A stretch of DNA of 64,000 bases from Pohlia nutans (GCA_022496805.1 CM040093.1:14176213-14240212); one strand, 5' to 3'. Shown: positions 25,264 through 37,979, counted from the stretch's first letter. Numbers and translations: made by a program. Notes: a model not told the origin generated them from the sequence alone.

Positions 25264-25830
25264 TGTCCTTTGTATCTTCAGCCATACTACTCAAGCAGGG
25301 TTGTCTTACTCGACCACTAGACAAAGTGTCGATCACGACATCGAAGACGTTTAGTAGACCCCGTATGTCACACAAACATATTCAGTGAATATACATAGAA
25401 TATTCGAAAATACTCATGAATATTTGGATTCTAACACGACTTCAAGTTCAAATAAGTGTTAGACATGACAACCATGTACTCAAGGGCTGATTGCGAGATT
25501 TCCATGATCCCCTCATGCCAACACTCTTGGTGTGGTACTATCCCATGTCCCTTGTATCTTCAACCATACTAGTTACTCAAGCCGGCAGGGTTGTCTTACT
25601 CGACCACTAGACAAAGTGTCGAACACTACATTGAAGACGTTTAGTAGATCCCTCTCTGTCACACAAGCATATTCACTGAATATATATAGAATATTCAAGA
25701 AATATTCATGGGTATTTGGATGTCTTACGAGACTTCAAGTTCAAATAAGTGTCAGACATGACAACCATGTACTCAAGGGCTGATTGCAAGATTTCCATGA
25801 TCCCCTCATGCCAACACTTTTGGTGTGGTG
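25264..25830. repeat. Tandem duplication, 282-bp period
   Basis: Two units share GTTGTCTTACTCGACCACTA, ACAAAGTGTCGA, GAAGACGTTTAGTAGA and ATGATCCCCTCATGCCAACA in order. The first starts near 25,264 and the second near 25,547. No reading frame is preserved across both. Confidence 0.85.
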
Positions 25831-26192
25831 TTCCATGTTGGACTTTGAGCATCTTGTTTTCCTAAAGTGGAACTCAGTTGAGTCTTTCTTCTGAAAGTTT
25901 GCTTGTCAAAGGCATGGCTGATGGCCCCTTACATAGATGTGCCTCTATGGTAATTCAATGGAACATTAAAAAAAATCAGGCTTTCAAAAGGCTGCTAACT
26001 CAGCCAAATTGTCATGCAAAAATAATAATATAATGATATTTAAAAAAATTAAATTTAAAAAATATTTTTCACAAAAACATATTAAAAATGTTCAGTTTGA
26101 CGTGCCCCAAATGGTGCCGCGTGAGACTAGATCTTTTAAAATAATTTCTGTGGATTTTTTTAAAAATTGAATTAAAATTAAATTAATTTTTT

Positions 26193-26551
26193 TTAAGTTC
26201 AAAAGTGCTCTTGAAAAAAACAACTCATAAAATGAAGCAACCAGAAAATCTCTGAAAATCACTACACTCGGAGTATTACATTTCAACCCATTACAACAAA
26301 TTTCATCCATAGATTGTCGATATCTTATTCGTAATCAGATTAGAAAAGAAATATGAATATCGAGTTTCAAATTTTATACAAAAATATTGGTGATTGCAAT
26401 CATAGATCTAACCGTATGGATAGAATCTAAATTTCATGATGCACAACTTTTATTCATACATCAATTTCAAAATATCCCTCTTAGTTGCATTTTATAATGC
26501 ATCTTTGCAATTCTCCAAATATGGAGAGGGTTGTAGGCATTTAGGGGTTAA
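26193..26551 (-). mobile_element. TTAA-family MITE, type B copy 4 (truncated)
   Basis: The B left end is at 26,551 (GCATTTAGGGG-TTAA) and the B body is on the minus strand. The other end is lost where a foldback-element arm begins. Confidence 0.7.
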
Positions 26552-26721
26552 CTCCAATTTTAATCAGTGCTGTACAAAATTCCAACTCGTTACATTTAAA
26601 AGCTTGGAAAATAGATAGAAAATTGATCTCCAAAACTCAGGCCATACACGACCTTCTCTTTGGAAAAAAACAAGTGATGGCTTTTACTTGTTTTGCTTGA
26701 GAAAAATGATGTATTTAACCA

Positions 26722-27259
26722 TTAACCCCTAAATGCCCGAGGGGGTAAGGGCAAAACTTAGATGTGTTATAAAATGTTACTTCTCCAACTTTGATGAAGT
26801 TTGGTTCAAAAGAGAAAATGAGAAGCATGATGTTTAGTAATTATTTGTACGGTCGAACTTTCAAAAAATGTTTTAGATACTCATTTAATGAATTTAGGAG
26901 CATTTAGTGTTGAATATTCCCCAAAATTATAATTATAATTTGGAAATTGGTATTATTGGTTAAAATTAAATGTTACATTCAAAAAGTCAAAGAGGTCAAG
27001 AATTTGTTGCCAAGAACATCATTACTTTCTTGAAATAGTAGATTTTCTAACACTATGACAATCTTGAGGTGTTTTTCTTTGAAAAAAATCTCAGGTGGAG
27101 ATTTACTCGGATTGACATGATTCAAACTGGGTTGGAAAAAGACTCGATTTCCGATTTAGATATACTTTTTGTTTTTCAAAAGAATGTTTTTTTGATTCCG
27201 GGCAGCCCATAGAAAACGGACATTGACCATAAATGGTCGTTTGGACATTCAGGGGTTAA
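26722..27259 (+). mobile_element. TTAA-family MITE, type C copy 3
   Basis: TTAA-CCCCTAAATGCCCGAG to GGACATTCAGGGG-TTAA, 538 bp. Co-linear with C1. Confidence 0.88.
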
Positions 27260-29438
27260 ACTTCAATTGGAAGATCTTAGGGTTGATAGGCATTTACAAA
27301 CCTCAAGGATGCACCTTTCATCAAAACCTAAATCACATGTGTTTGCAGCATACTTTAAAAACCTGAGCCTATATACAATTTTTGGTAATGGAATTAAGTA
27401 ATACAAATACAATTACAATGATAAAAAAAAGTGGCAATATGTATACACAAAAAATCCCTTCATATATAGTCTTTAACATATGTATACAAATATACTTTTA
27501 AATAGCAATCAACTCCTACCATATGTGTAACATTAAAAATCCCTAGCTTTTATTGACAAAGTCATTGAAAACTTTTTCATCGCATGGATGCAATTTGTAG
27601 GTGTCTAATTCTGCAATATACATGATAGTAACTAATGCAATTATTGTTTCCAGGCTAACATCAAATGATCGGTAAAATCATATGTTCACTTGTTGTTAGC
27701 ACTATTTAGGTACCAGCATAAGATGAAGTCCATGTTTGACGGACAGTTCATCAAGTCAATTGGATCCATGTACTCAACCCAATGACAACCAAACTTCCTA
27801 GTTTCACAAAATATCAAAATTCATGCTTTAAAGTTCAAATACAAACGTTTTGTATTTTTAAACGGCCCTCGATATACATACATAACTAGAAATTATAATA
27901 TGTATAGCATATATATACTTCGTACAATACAGTTAACCAAAAACAATGTCTCAAAGTGGAAAATCACCTCATACTCACCTTCAACTCGTTTTTAGTTCAA
28001 AAGGACGGCAAAACTAGTCTAAGATGAGTTGGAGAATAATCTAAAGCAAGGCCTTACACCGCCCATGGGAGTGGAACTCATGACTTCCCCAATGCTCAAC
28101 GGGAGTTTCCACAAGTTCCTCCAAGTCTAAGAGACTATTCATGAAGGGACCAAGGGACTATTCATGTGTAAGACATATCATAAATTGCTTATACAAGATT
28201 GTTGACTCTACATAGACTTCGTACAGAACCCTTCTTATTTTCGGTTAACTCAAATAACTCAGAACAAGTGATCTGACCATCAAAATATCAAGTAACCAGA
28301 GTCTATGCCCTCTTTTAGTGTAACCAAAATCAAATCAAATAGTGAACTCAACACCCTCCAGCTTCAATTTTAGACATGAGCTCCAAGTTGTCAAAGCCAA
28401 CTAATCAAACCAGTCACCTAATTATATCTCAAGTTTGCTACATGCCTTGCCATTATCTCAAATTGGATGTGGGACATCGCTTCCAAGTTTTGGCTCTTTT
28501 TGAACTCACCTTAGTCTCAGTTTTGCCTCCTTTGTGACGGAAAAATTAGTTCATACTCCTTTGTATTTTGGATTCTTTGGAAACCATGCCAGTTTGCTTG
28601 GCTGCCTTAGATACGGGTCAGACTCACCTCACCTAACATGTACTTTCTCTTCTTTTCAGTTAACTCTATTATAATGCACCCCAGATTACAAACTTTGTTC
28701 CTTGACTGATGGAAAGGTTGTACTTAGCCAAACACTCATTTTCTTGTCCCCTTAGTTTACAAAAATACATTGAACTTCATCCGTTTCAGACATGGCCTTG
28801 GCACGAGGAATAAACTTTGCCGTGCCTTGGGATCCTTTACGACCAATTGATGGATCAAGTGCTGACTCATGGATACTTTCATGGCATTCTTTTAAGCTAA
28901 AGCCGACACATGGACCATGGAGAATGCTTGTCCTCACTAGCAACAGGAAGTTAAGTATCAAAAGCCTCATCGCCAGATTCTGTGTACATGTTGTGAAGAT
29001 GAACACGTCTTTATAGACAAGCTGGCCCTTTAAATGGGGGCATGGCAATGATTCCATCACCTGTTACGTAAAGAATATATAATAATTCTATATAGTTTCT
29101 CAAAATCAATATGGGTATCGTCCTCGTGTGATTACAAATGAAGAATCCCGTCATCTCCATGAGAGCCAGTGCTTTTTGAGCTTTGCTATATTCTTCATAC
29201 CCAATTCATGCTCCACTGTGCTGTTGAAAAAGCCAACATTCTTACTCAAACCACTTTGGACCAAGCAAGAATTTTTGATCCAATTGATAGGACCAAGAAT
29301 TCATCGTTTAAAAAAAAGACTAATTCAATTGTTCATATTATGAAAATTATAATTCGGATGCGACCTGATTTTTCATATCACCAGAACATTGTTTGTGTTG
29401 GTCAAATAACATATAAATTTGAACAAAAGACGTCCACA
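27260..29438. other. Intergenic; one dispersed repeat
   Basis: About 27,950-28,160 is an inverted relative of 49,615-49,850 (AAAGCAAGGCCTT, GAGTTTCCACAAGTTCC, ACTATTCATGAA). No gene was recognised; the frame near 28,790-29,016 is unassigned. Confidence 0.45.
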
Positions 29439-30354
29439 TTAACCCCTAAAGGACCAGGACCGTATTCTCACAAAAAACCATGAAAAACGCAGCATTCGGA
29501 AGTTGCAGAAGAAATCATATGTTTTTAGTTTTTTCATCATTTAACCGTAAGATCTAATACCCAACTTGAATTTTCATGTGAGCACAAAATTTGAGAGCAA
29601 AGTGACCATTAGATTCTTAGATTATAAGGATCAAAGTTGCAAAAGAAGATTTTTTGGGGTTCAATCCGGTGACAAATCTGAACTTTATTAATTAATATCT
29701 TTTTTTTGAATGGGTTAGAAATTCAATGAATGGCAAGGCCATGTTAACAATTGAGTTAAGTCTTCAAATATAAAATCTTGTAAGAAAAAAGCTCATATTA
29801 ATTTTTTCATAAAACAATTACTAGAAGTGGGTACAAAGTGAAAGGAAAAAGAAAATCATTAATAAGTTTGACATGGAATTGTAAAATGTCAATCTTAACG
29901 GTGAGAATGTTGTACTTGGAAATCTTCACCCAGTGCCTTTTATTTCATTAAAAAATATTGAAAATTGAGTTTAGAAATGAGCTTCAAAGTTTTTTTTGTC
30001 CAAACTGCCCAAAAAACAGATCTCCTCATAACTTTTATCCCATTGCTCAAAATGGGTAGATTTAAAGCTTCATTTGTAGATAAAGATCAACCAATCATGA
30101 ATCAAAAAAGAAATTTTGAAAAAGAGTAAAAAATAAAAAAAATCTTGCGGCCCGATCTCGCTTCAAAAACTTCAAATGCTTATAACTTTTGCAATACTTA
30201 TCGGAATGACATGAAACGAAGTGCGACATGTAGAGTGTAGTTTTTGGAAGCTACACTGAAATTTTCATTGAAATTTTTAAAAATATGAGGTCCCTGGAGG
30301 CTGCCCAAAAAGTGGAACGACTAGAATATGGTCGCTCAAAAATTTAGGGGTTAA
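29439..30354. mobile_element. TTAA-family element, type G
   Basis: TTAA-CCCCTAAAGGACCAGG on the left, AAAATTTAGGGG-TTAA on the right; 916 bp, the longest of the family here. The interior is AT-rich with no transposase frame. Confidence 0.75.
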
Positions 30355-30734
30355 ACCTACTCAAATCAGCTAAAAAAGCATGAGTCCCAATTTGGGCTTC
30401 TTGATCTTTGATGCCAGTCCTTTTGATGTATCATAAAAGGACAAAAGGTCCTAAAAGTGTTGCTAAGAAAAACATTAAAATTGTAAACTCATGTTTTGAA
30501 CATAAAATCCAACTAACATTTCTCTAGACACTAGAGTTATCTGCTAATTCAGTTTGAGTTTGAATAAGATACGATGAATTTTGGTTTACTATATTCTTAT
30601 TTGTTCACTTCAAATAGTTAAAAGGTATGGAAGAACTTGGAGATCTCTCATTCTTAGGTGTGTAAGAGCTTGGTGGTCTCTAAACTCAAGGAAAACTTAT
30701 AAACGTCTGTTTTGAAGGCAAAAAAAGTTTGCTA

Positions 30735-30816
30735 TGGCCCATTCACACCAGTCACCAGTGCTCACATCCAGAAAAGTTCAACAATGCTCGCATTGGGTGA
30801 CTATTGTAAATGGGCC
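30735..30816. mobile_element. Very short Tourist-like hairpin
   Basis: TGGCCCATTCACACCAGTCA against its near-complement, only 82 bp in all. A similar lone end (GCCCCTTCACACTAGTCACC) follows at about 30,837. Confidence 0.55.
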
Positions 30817-32431
30817 AACGAGAGTGTTTTTCCATAGCCCCTTCACACTAGTCACCCAACGCGAATACGGCAAAGAATTTGCGTTTGTCAAGTAAGTTTT
30901 TGTGAGCTACACTGTGCTCCTATAAAAAAAATTGAACTTGACGCATGCAAGAAGTTGCTCCAACGCATTTTGGATGCCGCAAGAAATTTGTGCTCCACCA
31001 ACTCAAATGCATTGGCCAAAAGCAGGAAGAGACAAGGCTCTAACACCACAATAAATTGTATATTATTTTTGAAATTACTTTGCCTCTGTCATGTTCCTCT
31101 ACCATGTTATAGCGAAGCAACACCAAATCTCAAATGATGAGGTTTCTCCTCTTTCTTCACAATAGCAACTTCCACTTGTTTAAAATAGTAAAAAAATTAG
31201 TGGCAAATTTTTGACTTTTGTCTTACCTCTCATTTACTTTGGTGATTTTTTAACTTGGAAAATCATGGAAAAACATGTCAGGTGTCGCATTCGCCTGATG
31301 TCCCATAACGTGGCCGGGGCCACATCAGCGGCTACCCGGGTTGTCAGCTTGCACATGACACTTCTTCTCTTCCACTCACGATAGCCACATGAGCACATCC
31401 ATGAACACATTCATCGCTTGCTTTCTGCCATTTTTAATAGGCTTGCCACTTTGCTTTTCCACGGCGCTCTTTCTTTTGAATTTTGAGATCACATGCGAGT
31501 TGCGCCTGCACATGGTGTTCTCGCCACCCTACCACTTCACGTTTTTTCAACTCGCTCAATTCTTTGAAAATTTTGAGGAGTTGGGCCATTTTTTTCAACT
31601 CGCTCAAAATTTCCATTCTTTGAAAATTTTGAGGAGTTGGGCCATTTTTTATCTATGGCTTGAATATTTGGGAGCGCCTGCTAGTTTGATGAATGTTGAG
31701 TGGGCGCAATGGAGTTTTGTGATCAATTTAGGGTTTTTTTCAAATCTCCATTGTTGCGTAGGGAGGCTTGCAACGCATTGGCGATCTCAACACTATTTTA
31801 GCGGTTCTTAGGGAGAGCATTCCTCACTCCTCATTGCCATGTTCATGGTATTGCTGCATTGAGAATTTTGTCTTGCTTGAGCCATAGATTTGTATTGGTA
31901 GATTTGCTTCTTTTTTTTCACGCACATGGCATCTGAGTAGTCCATGGTGACAAAGTTCCTTTAAGGTGGGGTGTCGGATTGCGATAGAGGAGAATTCGCT
32001 GATGATCAGGATTTTGCTACAACACAAGTCACATTGAGTAGCTCGGACGAGAGCACTGGTCTGTTGCTTGTTGATGCGGCCAATTTTGCATCCGACCTAC
32101 AGTATGCGCCGGTGTTCTTGGGCAAGCCACAACGTCAGTGCTGCAAGGAGACGGAGCAGACACAACGAAAGAAACCAGGCTACTCATGCCATAGAGCATT
32201 GCGGCAATAAACAAAGGTAAGTCTCCCTACCCAATTGCAGTTAAGGGTGATAAAGCTAGTTCATCCGGGTGCAAGGTTGTGCATGGTTTTGCCTCGCGTG
32301 GGGTGCCAGAAGTGTTCATCTTGGACCTTTTGGCTGCCTTGCCCACTCATGACGCAACTAGATGACAAAATAGAGTTTACGATGGTAATCAACATTGACA
32401 AGATTCATGGGCTGTGAATTTTCTGTAGGCA
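30817..32431. other. Upstream region of the hAT relic
   Basis: Contains a 54-bp direct repeat (CTTTGAAAATTTTGAGGAGT at about 31,562 and 31,618). Open frames at 31,389-31,811 and 31,971-32,210 match nothing I know; the second could be the N-terminus of the hAT protein. Confidence 0.35.
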
Positions 32432-33212
32432 AAATCTGTTGTAGGAAGCGATGGGAGTGTCAAGCAAGTAAAATGTAGGATTTTCTCTAATGTTGAGGGT
32501 TGTAAGAAATTACTTGTGCCCAAAATCAATAGTTTGTGGAAGCATTGTGGCCATAGGAAGGCCACCACAAGCTTCGGCAAGGTGGTGGGAGGGCAGTATT
32601 ATTTTTTGTCCACTAATGCTCACGTAAAAAACAAAAAAAAATTATTTTTCTCGATTGGGAAAAGATGGGGATATTTTGGTCCAACAAGTAGTAGCTGGTG
32701 CAATGTGTGAAAGGAAATGCAAGGTTATCTAATTTCGGGCAATATTTTGGTTATTCTTGTAGGGGCGGTCAATGACCGATTTTGTGAAAATGAGGGAGTT
32801 ATTTGACGTGCTTACAGTCCTTGATTTTCCAAAGAAGCATTGGATGGTCCCTTGTGCTTGGGAGATGGCTAATTATTTGGCCAAAGTTTTGGCAAACCAC
32901 ACCAAGAACGTGATTGGGGCAGCGACCTTCTCTTTGTCGACAGATGAGGTAACATACATTGATGGTCAAAGTTGGCTTTCAATTCACATCTATGTTTGCA
33001 TTGGTTTCAAGCAAGTTCCCATATTGTTATCATTAAGTAGATTGCTAGAAGGCAACGGTGCTGATGCAGTGAAGCAATGCATAGAAAGTATGGTCGTGTA
33101 CTATACGGGGTTTGATCAGGTTCAAGTGGCACAAAAGCTGGTTTGTTTTTGAGCAGATGGGGTGTCCATTTTTTGGGGCAACATGAATGGTGTAATAGTG
33201 CAAATGAAAGAT

Positions 33213-33462
33213 GGTCATATTCGTTATATTGAGACTTTTAGCTGATTTTGAGACAGAATGCCAGTTATTCAAAATTCATTTAAAAAATAATATTTGAACC
33301 CAAAAAAAAATTAATGCTCAAATAGTGATTCTATAATGAAATTGCAAAAGGTGGTGTTGTTAAATATTTATAAAAAAATAGTAGTAAGGAGATAATACGG
33401 TTTATCTTCGAGTCGAAGATAAAAGTGAGACTGCGAAAAGTCTCAATATAACGAATATGGCC
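33213..33462. mobile_element. Hairpin MITE h5 inside the hAT relic
   Basis: Ends: CATATTCGTTATATTGAGAC and its complement, about 27 bp. They resemble the ends of h1-h4 (ATATTCGTTTAGTTGGGACT), so this is a diverged member. The hAT reading resumes shortly after it at APFMFGVHCMAHR. Confidence 0.75.
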
Positions 33463-33605
33463 TTAAAGGTACCATAGCTCCGTTTATGTTTGGGGTTCAT
33501 TGCATGGCTCACCGGAAAATCTCGCAGTAAAACAACTTTCCAACTTGTTGATGGTTTCCAAGCTTGAGGCATTATACCAAACAATGCATTCATGCTTTAG
33601 CCATA

Positions 33606-33769
33606 ATGGCAATATTCATTTAGTTGGGACTTTTCTACCATATTGGAACTTTTTGAAATCCACAACTTCCATAGATCCATTGGGCAATTGCTCATTGGAT
33701 CTTTGTCAGTTATAGATTTCAAAAAGTCCCAATATGGTGAAAAAGTCCCAACTAAACAAATATTGCCAT
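33606..33769. mobile_element. Hairpin MITE h1 inside the hAT relic
   Basis: A 164-bp near-perfect foldback starting ATGGCAATATT and ending AATATTGCCAT. Flanked by CATA at 33,602-33,605 and 33,770-33,773. Removing it with one CATA joins FSH to SPKRH in the hAT frame. Confidence 0.92.
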
Positions 33770-33837
33770 CATAGCCCAAAGCGGCATTTGGAATTTCAAA
33801 AGCTTGCTGACATCATGGAAACAAAGTATGGCAATAT

Positions 33838-33991
33838 TTGTTTAGTTGGGGCTTTTCCACTATATTGGGACTTTTTGAAATCTATAACTGACAAAGATCC
33901 AATGAGCAATTGCCCAATGGATCTATGGAAGTTGTGGATTTCAAAAAGTTCCAATATGGTAGAAAAGTCCCAACTAAACGAATATTGCCAT
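33838..33991. mobile_element. Hairpin MITE h2 inside the hAT relic
   Basis: Same family as h1, opposite orientation by its loop sequence. It interrupts the hAT frame between METK and the MLRNVETRW segment. Flanks contain AAAG on both sides, with one extra T on the left. Confidence 0.9.
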
Positions 33992-34080
33992 AAAGATTTA
34001 AGAATGTTACGAAATGTTGAGACCCGGTGGATATCTCTTTTAGAGCCTTTAAGGAGGACCATGGGTGAGTACTAGACATT

Positions 34081-34239
34081 ATGACAATATTCGTTTAATT
34101 GGGACTTTCCACCACATTGGAACTCTTTGAAATCTACAGCTGGCATAGATCCAGTGGGAAATTGTCCACTGGATCTATGCTAGTTGTAGATTTCAAAGAG
34201 TCCCAATATGGTGGAAAGTTCCAATTAAACGAATATTGC
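34081..34239. mobile_element. Hairpin MITE h3 inside the hAT relic
   Basis: Starts ATGACAATATTCG and ends CGAATATTGC. About 159 bp, more diverged than h1/h2/h4. It follows the hAT segment ending MGEY. Confidence 0.85.
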
Positions 34240-34389
34240 TGATTGATCGCAAAGATGTGCGAAGACGCACCGGTGAGAGAGCTCGAATGACATCAAAGCA
34301 AGCAGCGGCGAGGGAAACTGCTTGCCACAACTACAACTTGTTGTGCGATGTTGGTACATTGTTTGCACTTCTTTACATTTTTTTCCCTA

Positions 34390-34553
34390 ATGGCAATATT
34401 TGTTTACTTGGGACTTTTCCACCATATTGGAACTTTTTGAAATCTATAACTGACAAAGATCCAGTGAGCAATTGCCCAATGGATCTATGCCAATTGTGGA
34501 TTTCAAAAAGTCCCAATATGGTGGAAAAGTCCCAACTAAACGAATATTGTCAT
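34390..34553. mobile_element. Hairpin MITE h4 inside the hAT relic
   Basis: A 164-bp foldback with CCTA at 34,386-34,389 and again at 34,554-34,557: a clear 4-bp target duplication. Confidence 0.92.
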
Positions 34554-34997
34554 CCTACTTTAATCGATGAATAGCTTGATGAATTTTGTTCAATCTCTCA
34601 CTCAATCTAACCACAATTATGTTCGTGAATGACTATATAGCCGCGGTCAAGATATGCCAAGCGGAGCTATACATAATCTATAGCAACCGTGACACGGCAT
34701 GACAAAAGTCTCACTTTGAGATGTTCCATGACATCATCAATGACCACTCATATGCAATCATCCAAGAGTGGGTCACGGATCTCAACACGGGCTCTCAAAG
34801 CCTTGCATTCCACATTGGGAGCCACACATACCCGGCTCATTTGATTTGCCCAGTCACAGGGTATGAGCACTTTGACCGTGCGATCGGTCAACGTGTCATT
34901 ATATTGGGCCGAGGGGTGGGGTGATGAATGGACCAAGCAATGGACGTCTATGAGTAGGAGGATGGAATATACTATTTGGTCAAGGCAATGAAAGAGC

Positions 34998-36640
34998 AGA
35001 TGTAACACGAAAATCGGCCAAATTGGTCTGTGCAAAAGAGGAGCAGCACACAACCTAGTACTAAAACGAGCCTAAAAAGTACAAAGTGCCATGAATTCTC
35101 ACCAAATGGTCCTAGGTACTCAAGGTACTCCAAATGGGGTCTAGATTGGCAAAGAATGAGCACTAGGGGTGAAATTGCAACCCCCTATGAAAATGGCAGC
35201 ACAAAACATAACACTAAATGAGTGTAGAAAAATACCACAATGCCATGAATTCAAACCAAATAGCCCTAGGTACTCATGGTACTCCAAATGGGGTCTAAAT
35301 TGACAAAGAATGAGCACAGGGGGTGAAATTGCAACCCCATATGAAAATGGCAGCACAATACATAACACTAAATGAGTCTAAAAATGCCAAAAAATTGTCA
35401 TAAACTCCACACAAACAACTCTAAGCACTAAAGGAACCTCAATTTGGAGTTGGTTGATCAAAAGTTTAGTAAACAAAGAGCAATCTCCTCCATACTCGAT
35501 CACGCCACCAGCGAGTTCCCCACCTGTTTCATGAGCAACGCCGCTCACATTGCCGCTTCGAAACTCACACCACGACTGCACCTTCGCGTTCCGACTGTCA
35601 CTCAAGCCACCATTACGCACCAATGCTCACGGCCACCACACAAACACCATTACTCTCCAATTCACAATTCTCCGTCACTCAACTCACTCCGTTTACACTA
35701 TTCACATCGCTGTGAACACTCTCCAACTGGTTGCCCCCCTGCCACGTACTGGTTACCCCCGCGTCGTGGCCTCACCGTCGCCACATGTCGCTCGCGACCC
35801 TGATCACCTCGTTGTCACCGTTCGTCACTGGGGTTGCCTCGAACCTCACGCGCTTTTGATCGTGGTCGCTGGTGCCCATCCCCGTCTCGCTGGGTACCTT
35901 CAACGCTGCACTCCCACGAACTCGCAACACCCTCGTCGCGATGCCGCCGCACTGTTGTTCGCACTGCCACGCCGTGATCCCAGTCCTTGCGATTCCGCTG
36001 TCGCACCACGCCGTGCTCCTATGACCGCAGCGCTCTCGTGGCCTCCATCGCTACACGCTAGTTGCCTCGTCCCAGCTTGATCGCCACGTGATTCCGATGA
36101 GATCCCAGTTAGCCGCCTATTCGACTGATTTTCTAGATCTAAATTCTCTCTCTTCCTACCGACAGGGCTTTGTTCTTCTCTCTCAAACCAAAAAACTACT
36201 CTCCCTTCTCCCTAGGAATAGATTTGAATCCTCACCAAAAAAGCTTCATCCATTCCAAAAAACATCCATCTAAACTTCTACTCTACTAAACTCCAATTTT
36301 CTCTCACTAAACTTCTACTCTACTCTTAGTTAACCGTGAGATAAGTCCCCACTTATAAAATTAGCACTAGGCAACCTCTCAAAGAGTACAACACCAAAAC
36401 TCTATTAAGAGTACCACAGAACTATGTCTTCTAAATATCGAGCAAGTGATACAAAATCACCAAAAGCACACAATCAAAAGGAAAAAAAACACTAGTTTAT
36501 TAAATTCAAGCAGAAATTCTAGTACAAGGCAAAATCTAAATACAAACACATAGAAAATTGCCAAAACACGCCAATTACTCTTATTAGCTAAAATACTATA
36601 AATAAAGGTTAAAATAGGAGAAAAGAATACCAAACACCAC
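34998..36640. mobile_element. Unclassified 1.6-kb insert in the hAT relic
   Basis: Separates hAT pieces at 34.72-34.95 and 36.65 kb. The left part is a tandem repeat of about 155-bp units (35,041; 35,197; 35,351, the third partial) containing AATGAGCAC.GGGGTGAAAT. Then a GC-rich, proline/histidine/arginine-rich open stretch (35,480-36,080) and an AT-rich tail. No terminal repeats or known protein were found. It may begin near TGTAACACG at about 35,001 and could be a TRIM- or retrotransposon-derived fragment. Boundaries are uncertain. Confidence 0.45.
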
Positions 36641-37979
36641 GGTAATGGTTTACCGTGGTTTGTGGACCGGTTGGACGGTTCACTCGGAGCAAAAGTTGCC
36701 GGTCTCACAACAAGATTTTGAAGCCGTGGTGACTAGTGTGAAAGGGCAATGCAAGGATGCCGTGGAGATGTTGACTTTTGAATTAGATATGAGATTCCGG
36801 GAGGTGGAATTGATGAACGCATTGGGCGTAGTATTTCTTTCATATTGGTTGTAACTAAATTGTGAGGAATTGTTCCCATTGCCTGTGAAGACCTTGAAGA
36901 CTCAATATTCCATGTGCCGCACAGTGAACTTTGGAACGAAGGATGAACCAACTATTAGACAAATTGATCCCATCATTGATGTCTGTTTGCTTTCTTTGCA
37001 AACCTCATTGTTCAAACTCATGATGAAGTCGCATGCAAAGGCAGCTATGGAGGAGCCGAGGGACCAAAATCCCGTTACCAAGTTTTGGATGAAAGTGGGG
37101 CAAAATGCCTTAATGCTAAACCGCCTTTCAGAGTTCATGAAGGGGGCTCAAATTGCCATCACGGCCGTGCTTGGAAGTGTGGAAGTTGAACGGACATTCT
37201 CTACACTTGCATTATGAAATCCAAGCTCCGCAACCGGCTTGGAGGTCACTTGGATACATACGTGAAATTGTTTTCACAACAATTTTTCACGTTACAATCG
37301 TTCCCTTTCAACTCCGCCATTAACTCGTGGCGTGATGATCGTGCAAGGAAGGGGACGGATATGTAAGTCCTTTGTTTCCATCATGATGACAAGTTTTGAG
37401 TTGCAAATTTTGTGAACACTTTATTACCTGGGTTAGGGGTGGGTGGGATTGCTTATTGCGTTGGGCAAAGCTTTTTGGCCGGGGTTCAACTTCCTTTGGC
37501 AATTTTTGCAAAAAAATTTCATGTTTGTATATTTGTTATTATTTAGCCTCTTATACATCAACGCTGATTTTTTCTTCGCCATTTGAACTACCATTGAGAT
37601 GTTGTATTTGTTAACTGGCCATGTTGAAACCATTTGATCTTGCCACATATGTGAAAAAAGAAAAAGAAAACTCTAAAATTTTGACCATGGAGGCAAATGC
37701 CACTCTCCATTTGTGAACAGTAATTGGGGCTACTGTAGCCACATATGAAGACTGATTTTCCTTGGCAGTAGCCTCATCTGCCCCTGCTAGATGAAAGCAG
37801 TAGCGTGTTGCTCTACCCCATGGAAAAACTAATTATTTCATTGGTTTGAAACTCAAAATTAGTCAAGAACTAATAGAATGAAAAGAATGTTACTATTTCT
37901 TCATGGAAACCAAGTAAGGCAAGATTCAACACCAACCATCCGTATGAAAACATCATAACTATCATGACATTATCACAAA

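Larger units (their letters stand above)
32432..37366 (+). pseudogene. Dead hAT transposase, repeatedly interrupted
   Basis: Pieces of one hAT-family (BED/dimerisation-domain) transposase appear in order. A Cys/His finger-like start (KCRIFSNVEGCKKLLVPK) is near 32,470. A catalytic-core segment is at 32,772-33,200 (KHWMVPCAWEMANYLAK, FSLSTDEVTYIDGQSW, then KLVCF-stop-ADGV with a TGA where most relatives have Gly). Then come VHCMAHR (33,496-33,516), MVSKLEALYQTMHSCFSH (33,552-33,604), SPKRHLEFQKLADIMETK (33,774-33,836), MLRNVETRWISLLEPLRR (34,006-34,060), a piece at 34,721-34,862 (WVTDLNTGSQSLAFHIG), and the C-terminal part 36,645-37,366. That last part ends in the hAT dimerisation motif SVEVERTFSTLAL, then after a 1-nt frameshift MKSKLRNRLGGHLDT and a stop. 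Five hairpin MITEs and a 1.6-kb insert split it. In-frame stops and frameshifts show it is inactive. Confidence 0.9.

Noticed and set aside
31389..31811. 140-aa frame with hydrophobic start resembling a membrane protein
   Set aside because: Contains a 54-bp direct repeat and no recognised motif; lies just upstream of the hAT relic.
35550..36080. 176-aa GC-rich frame as a possible gene
   Set aside because: No recognised domain, low-complexity Pro/His/Arg composition, no splice structure, and it lies within an insert in a dead transposon. Kept only as part of that insert.
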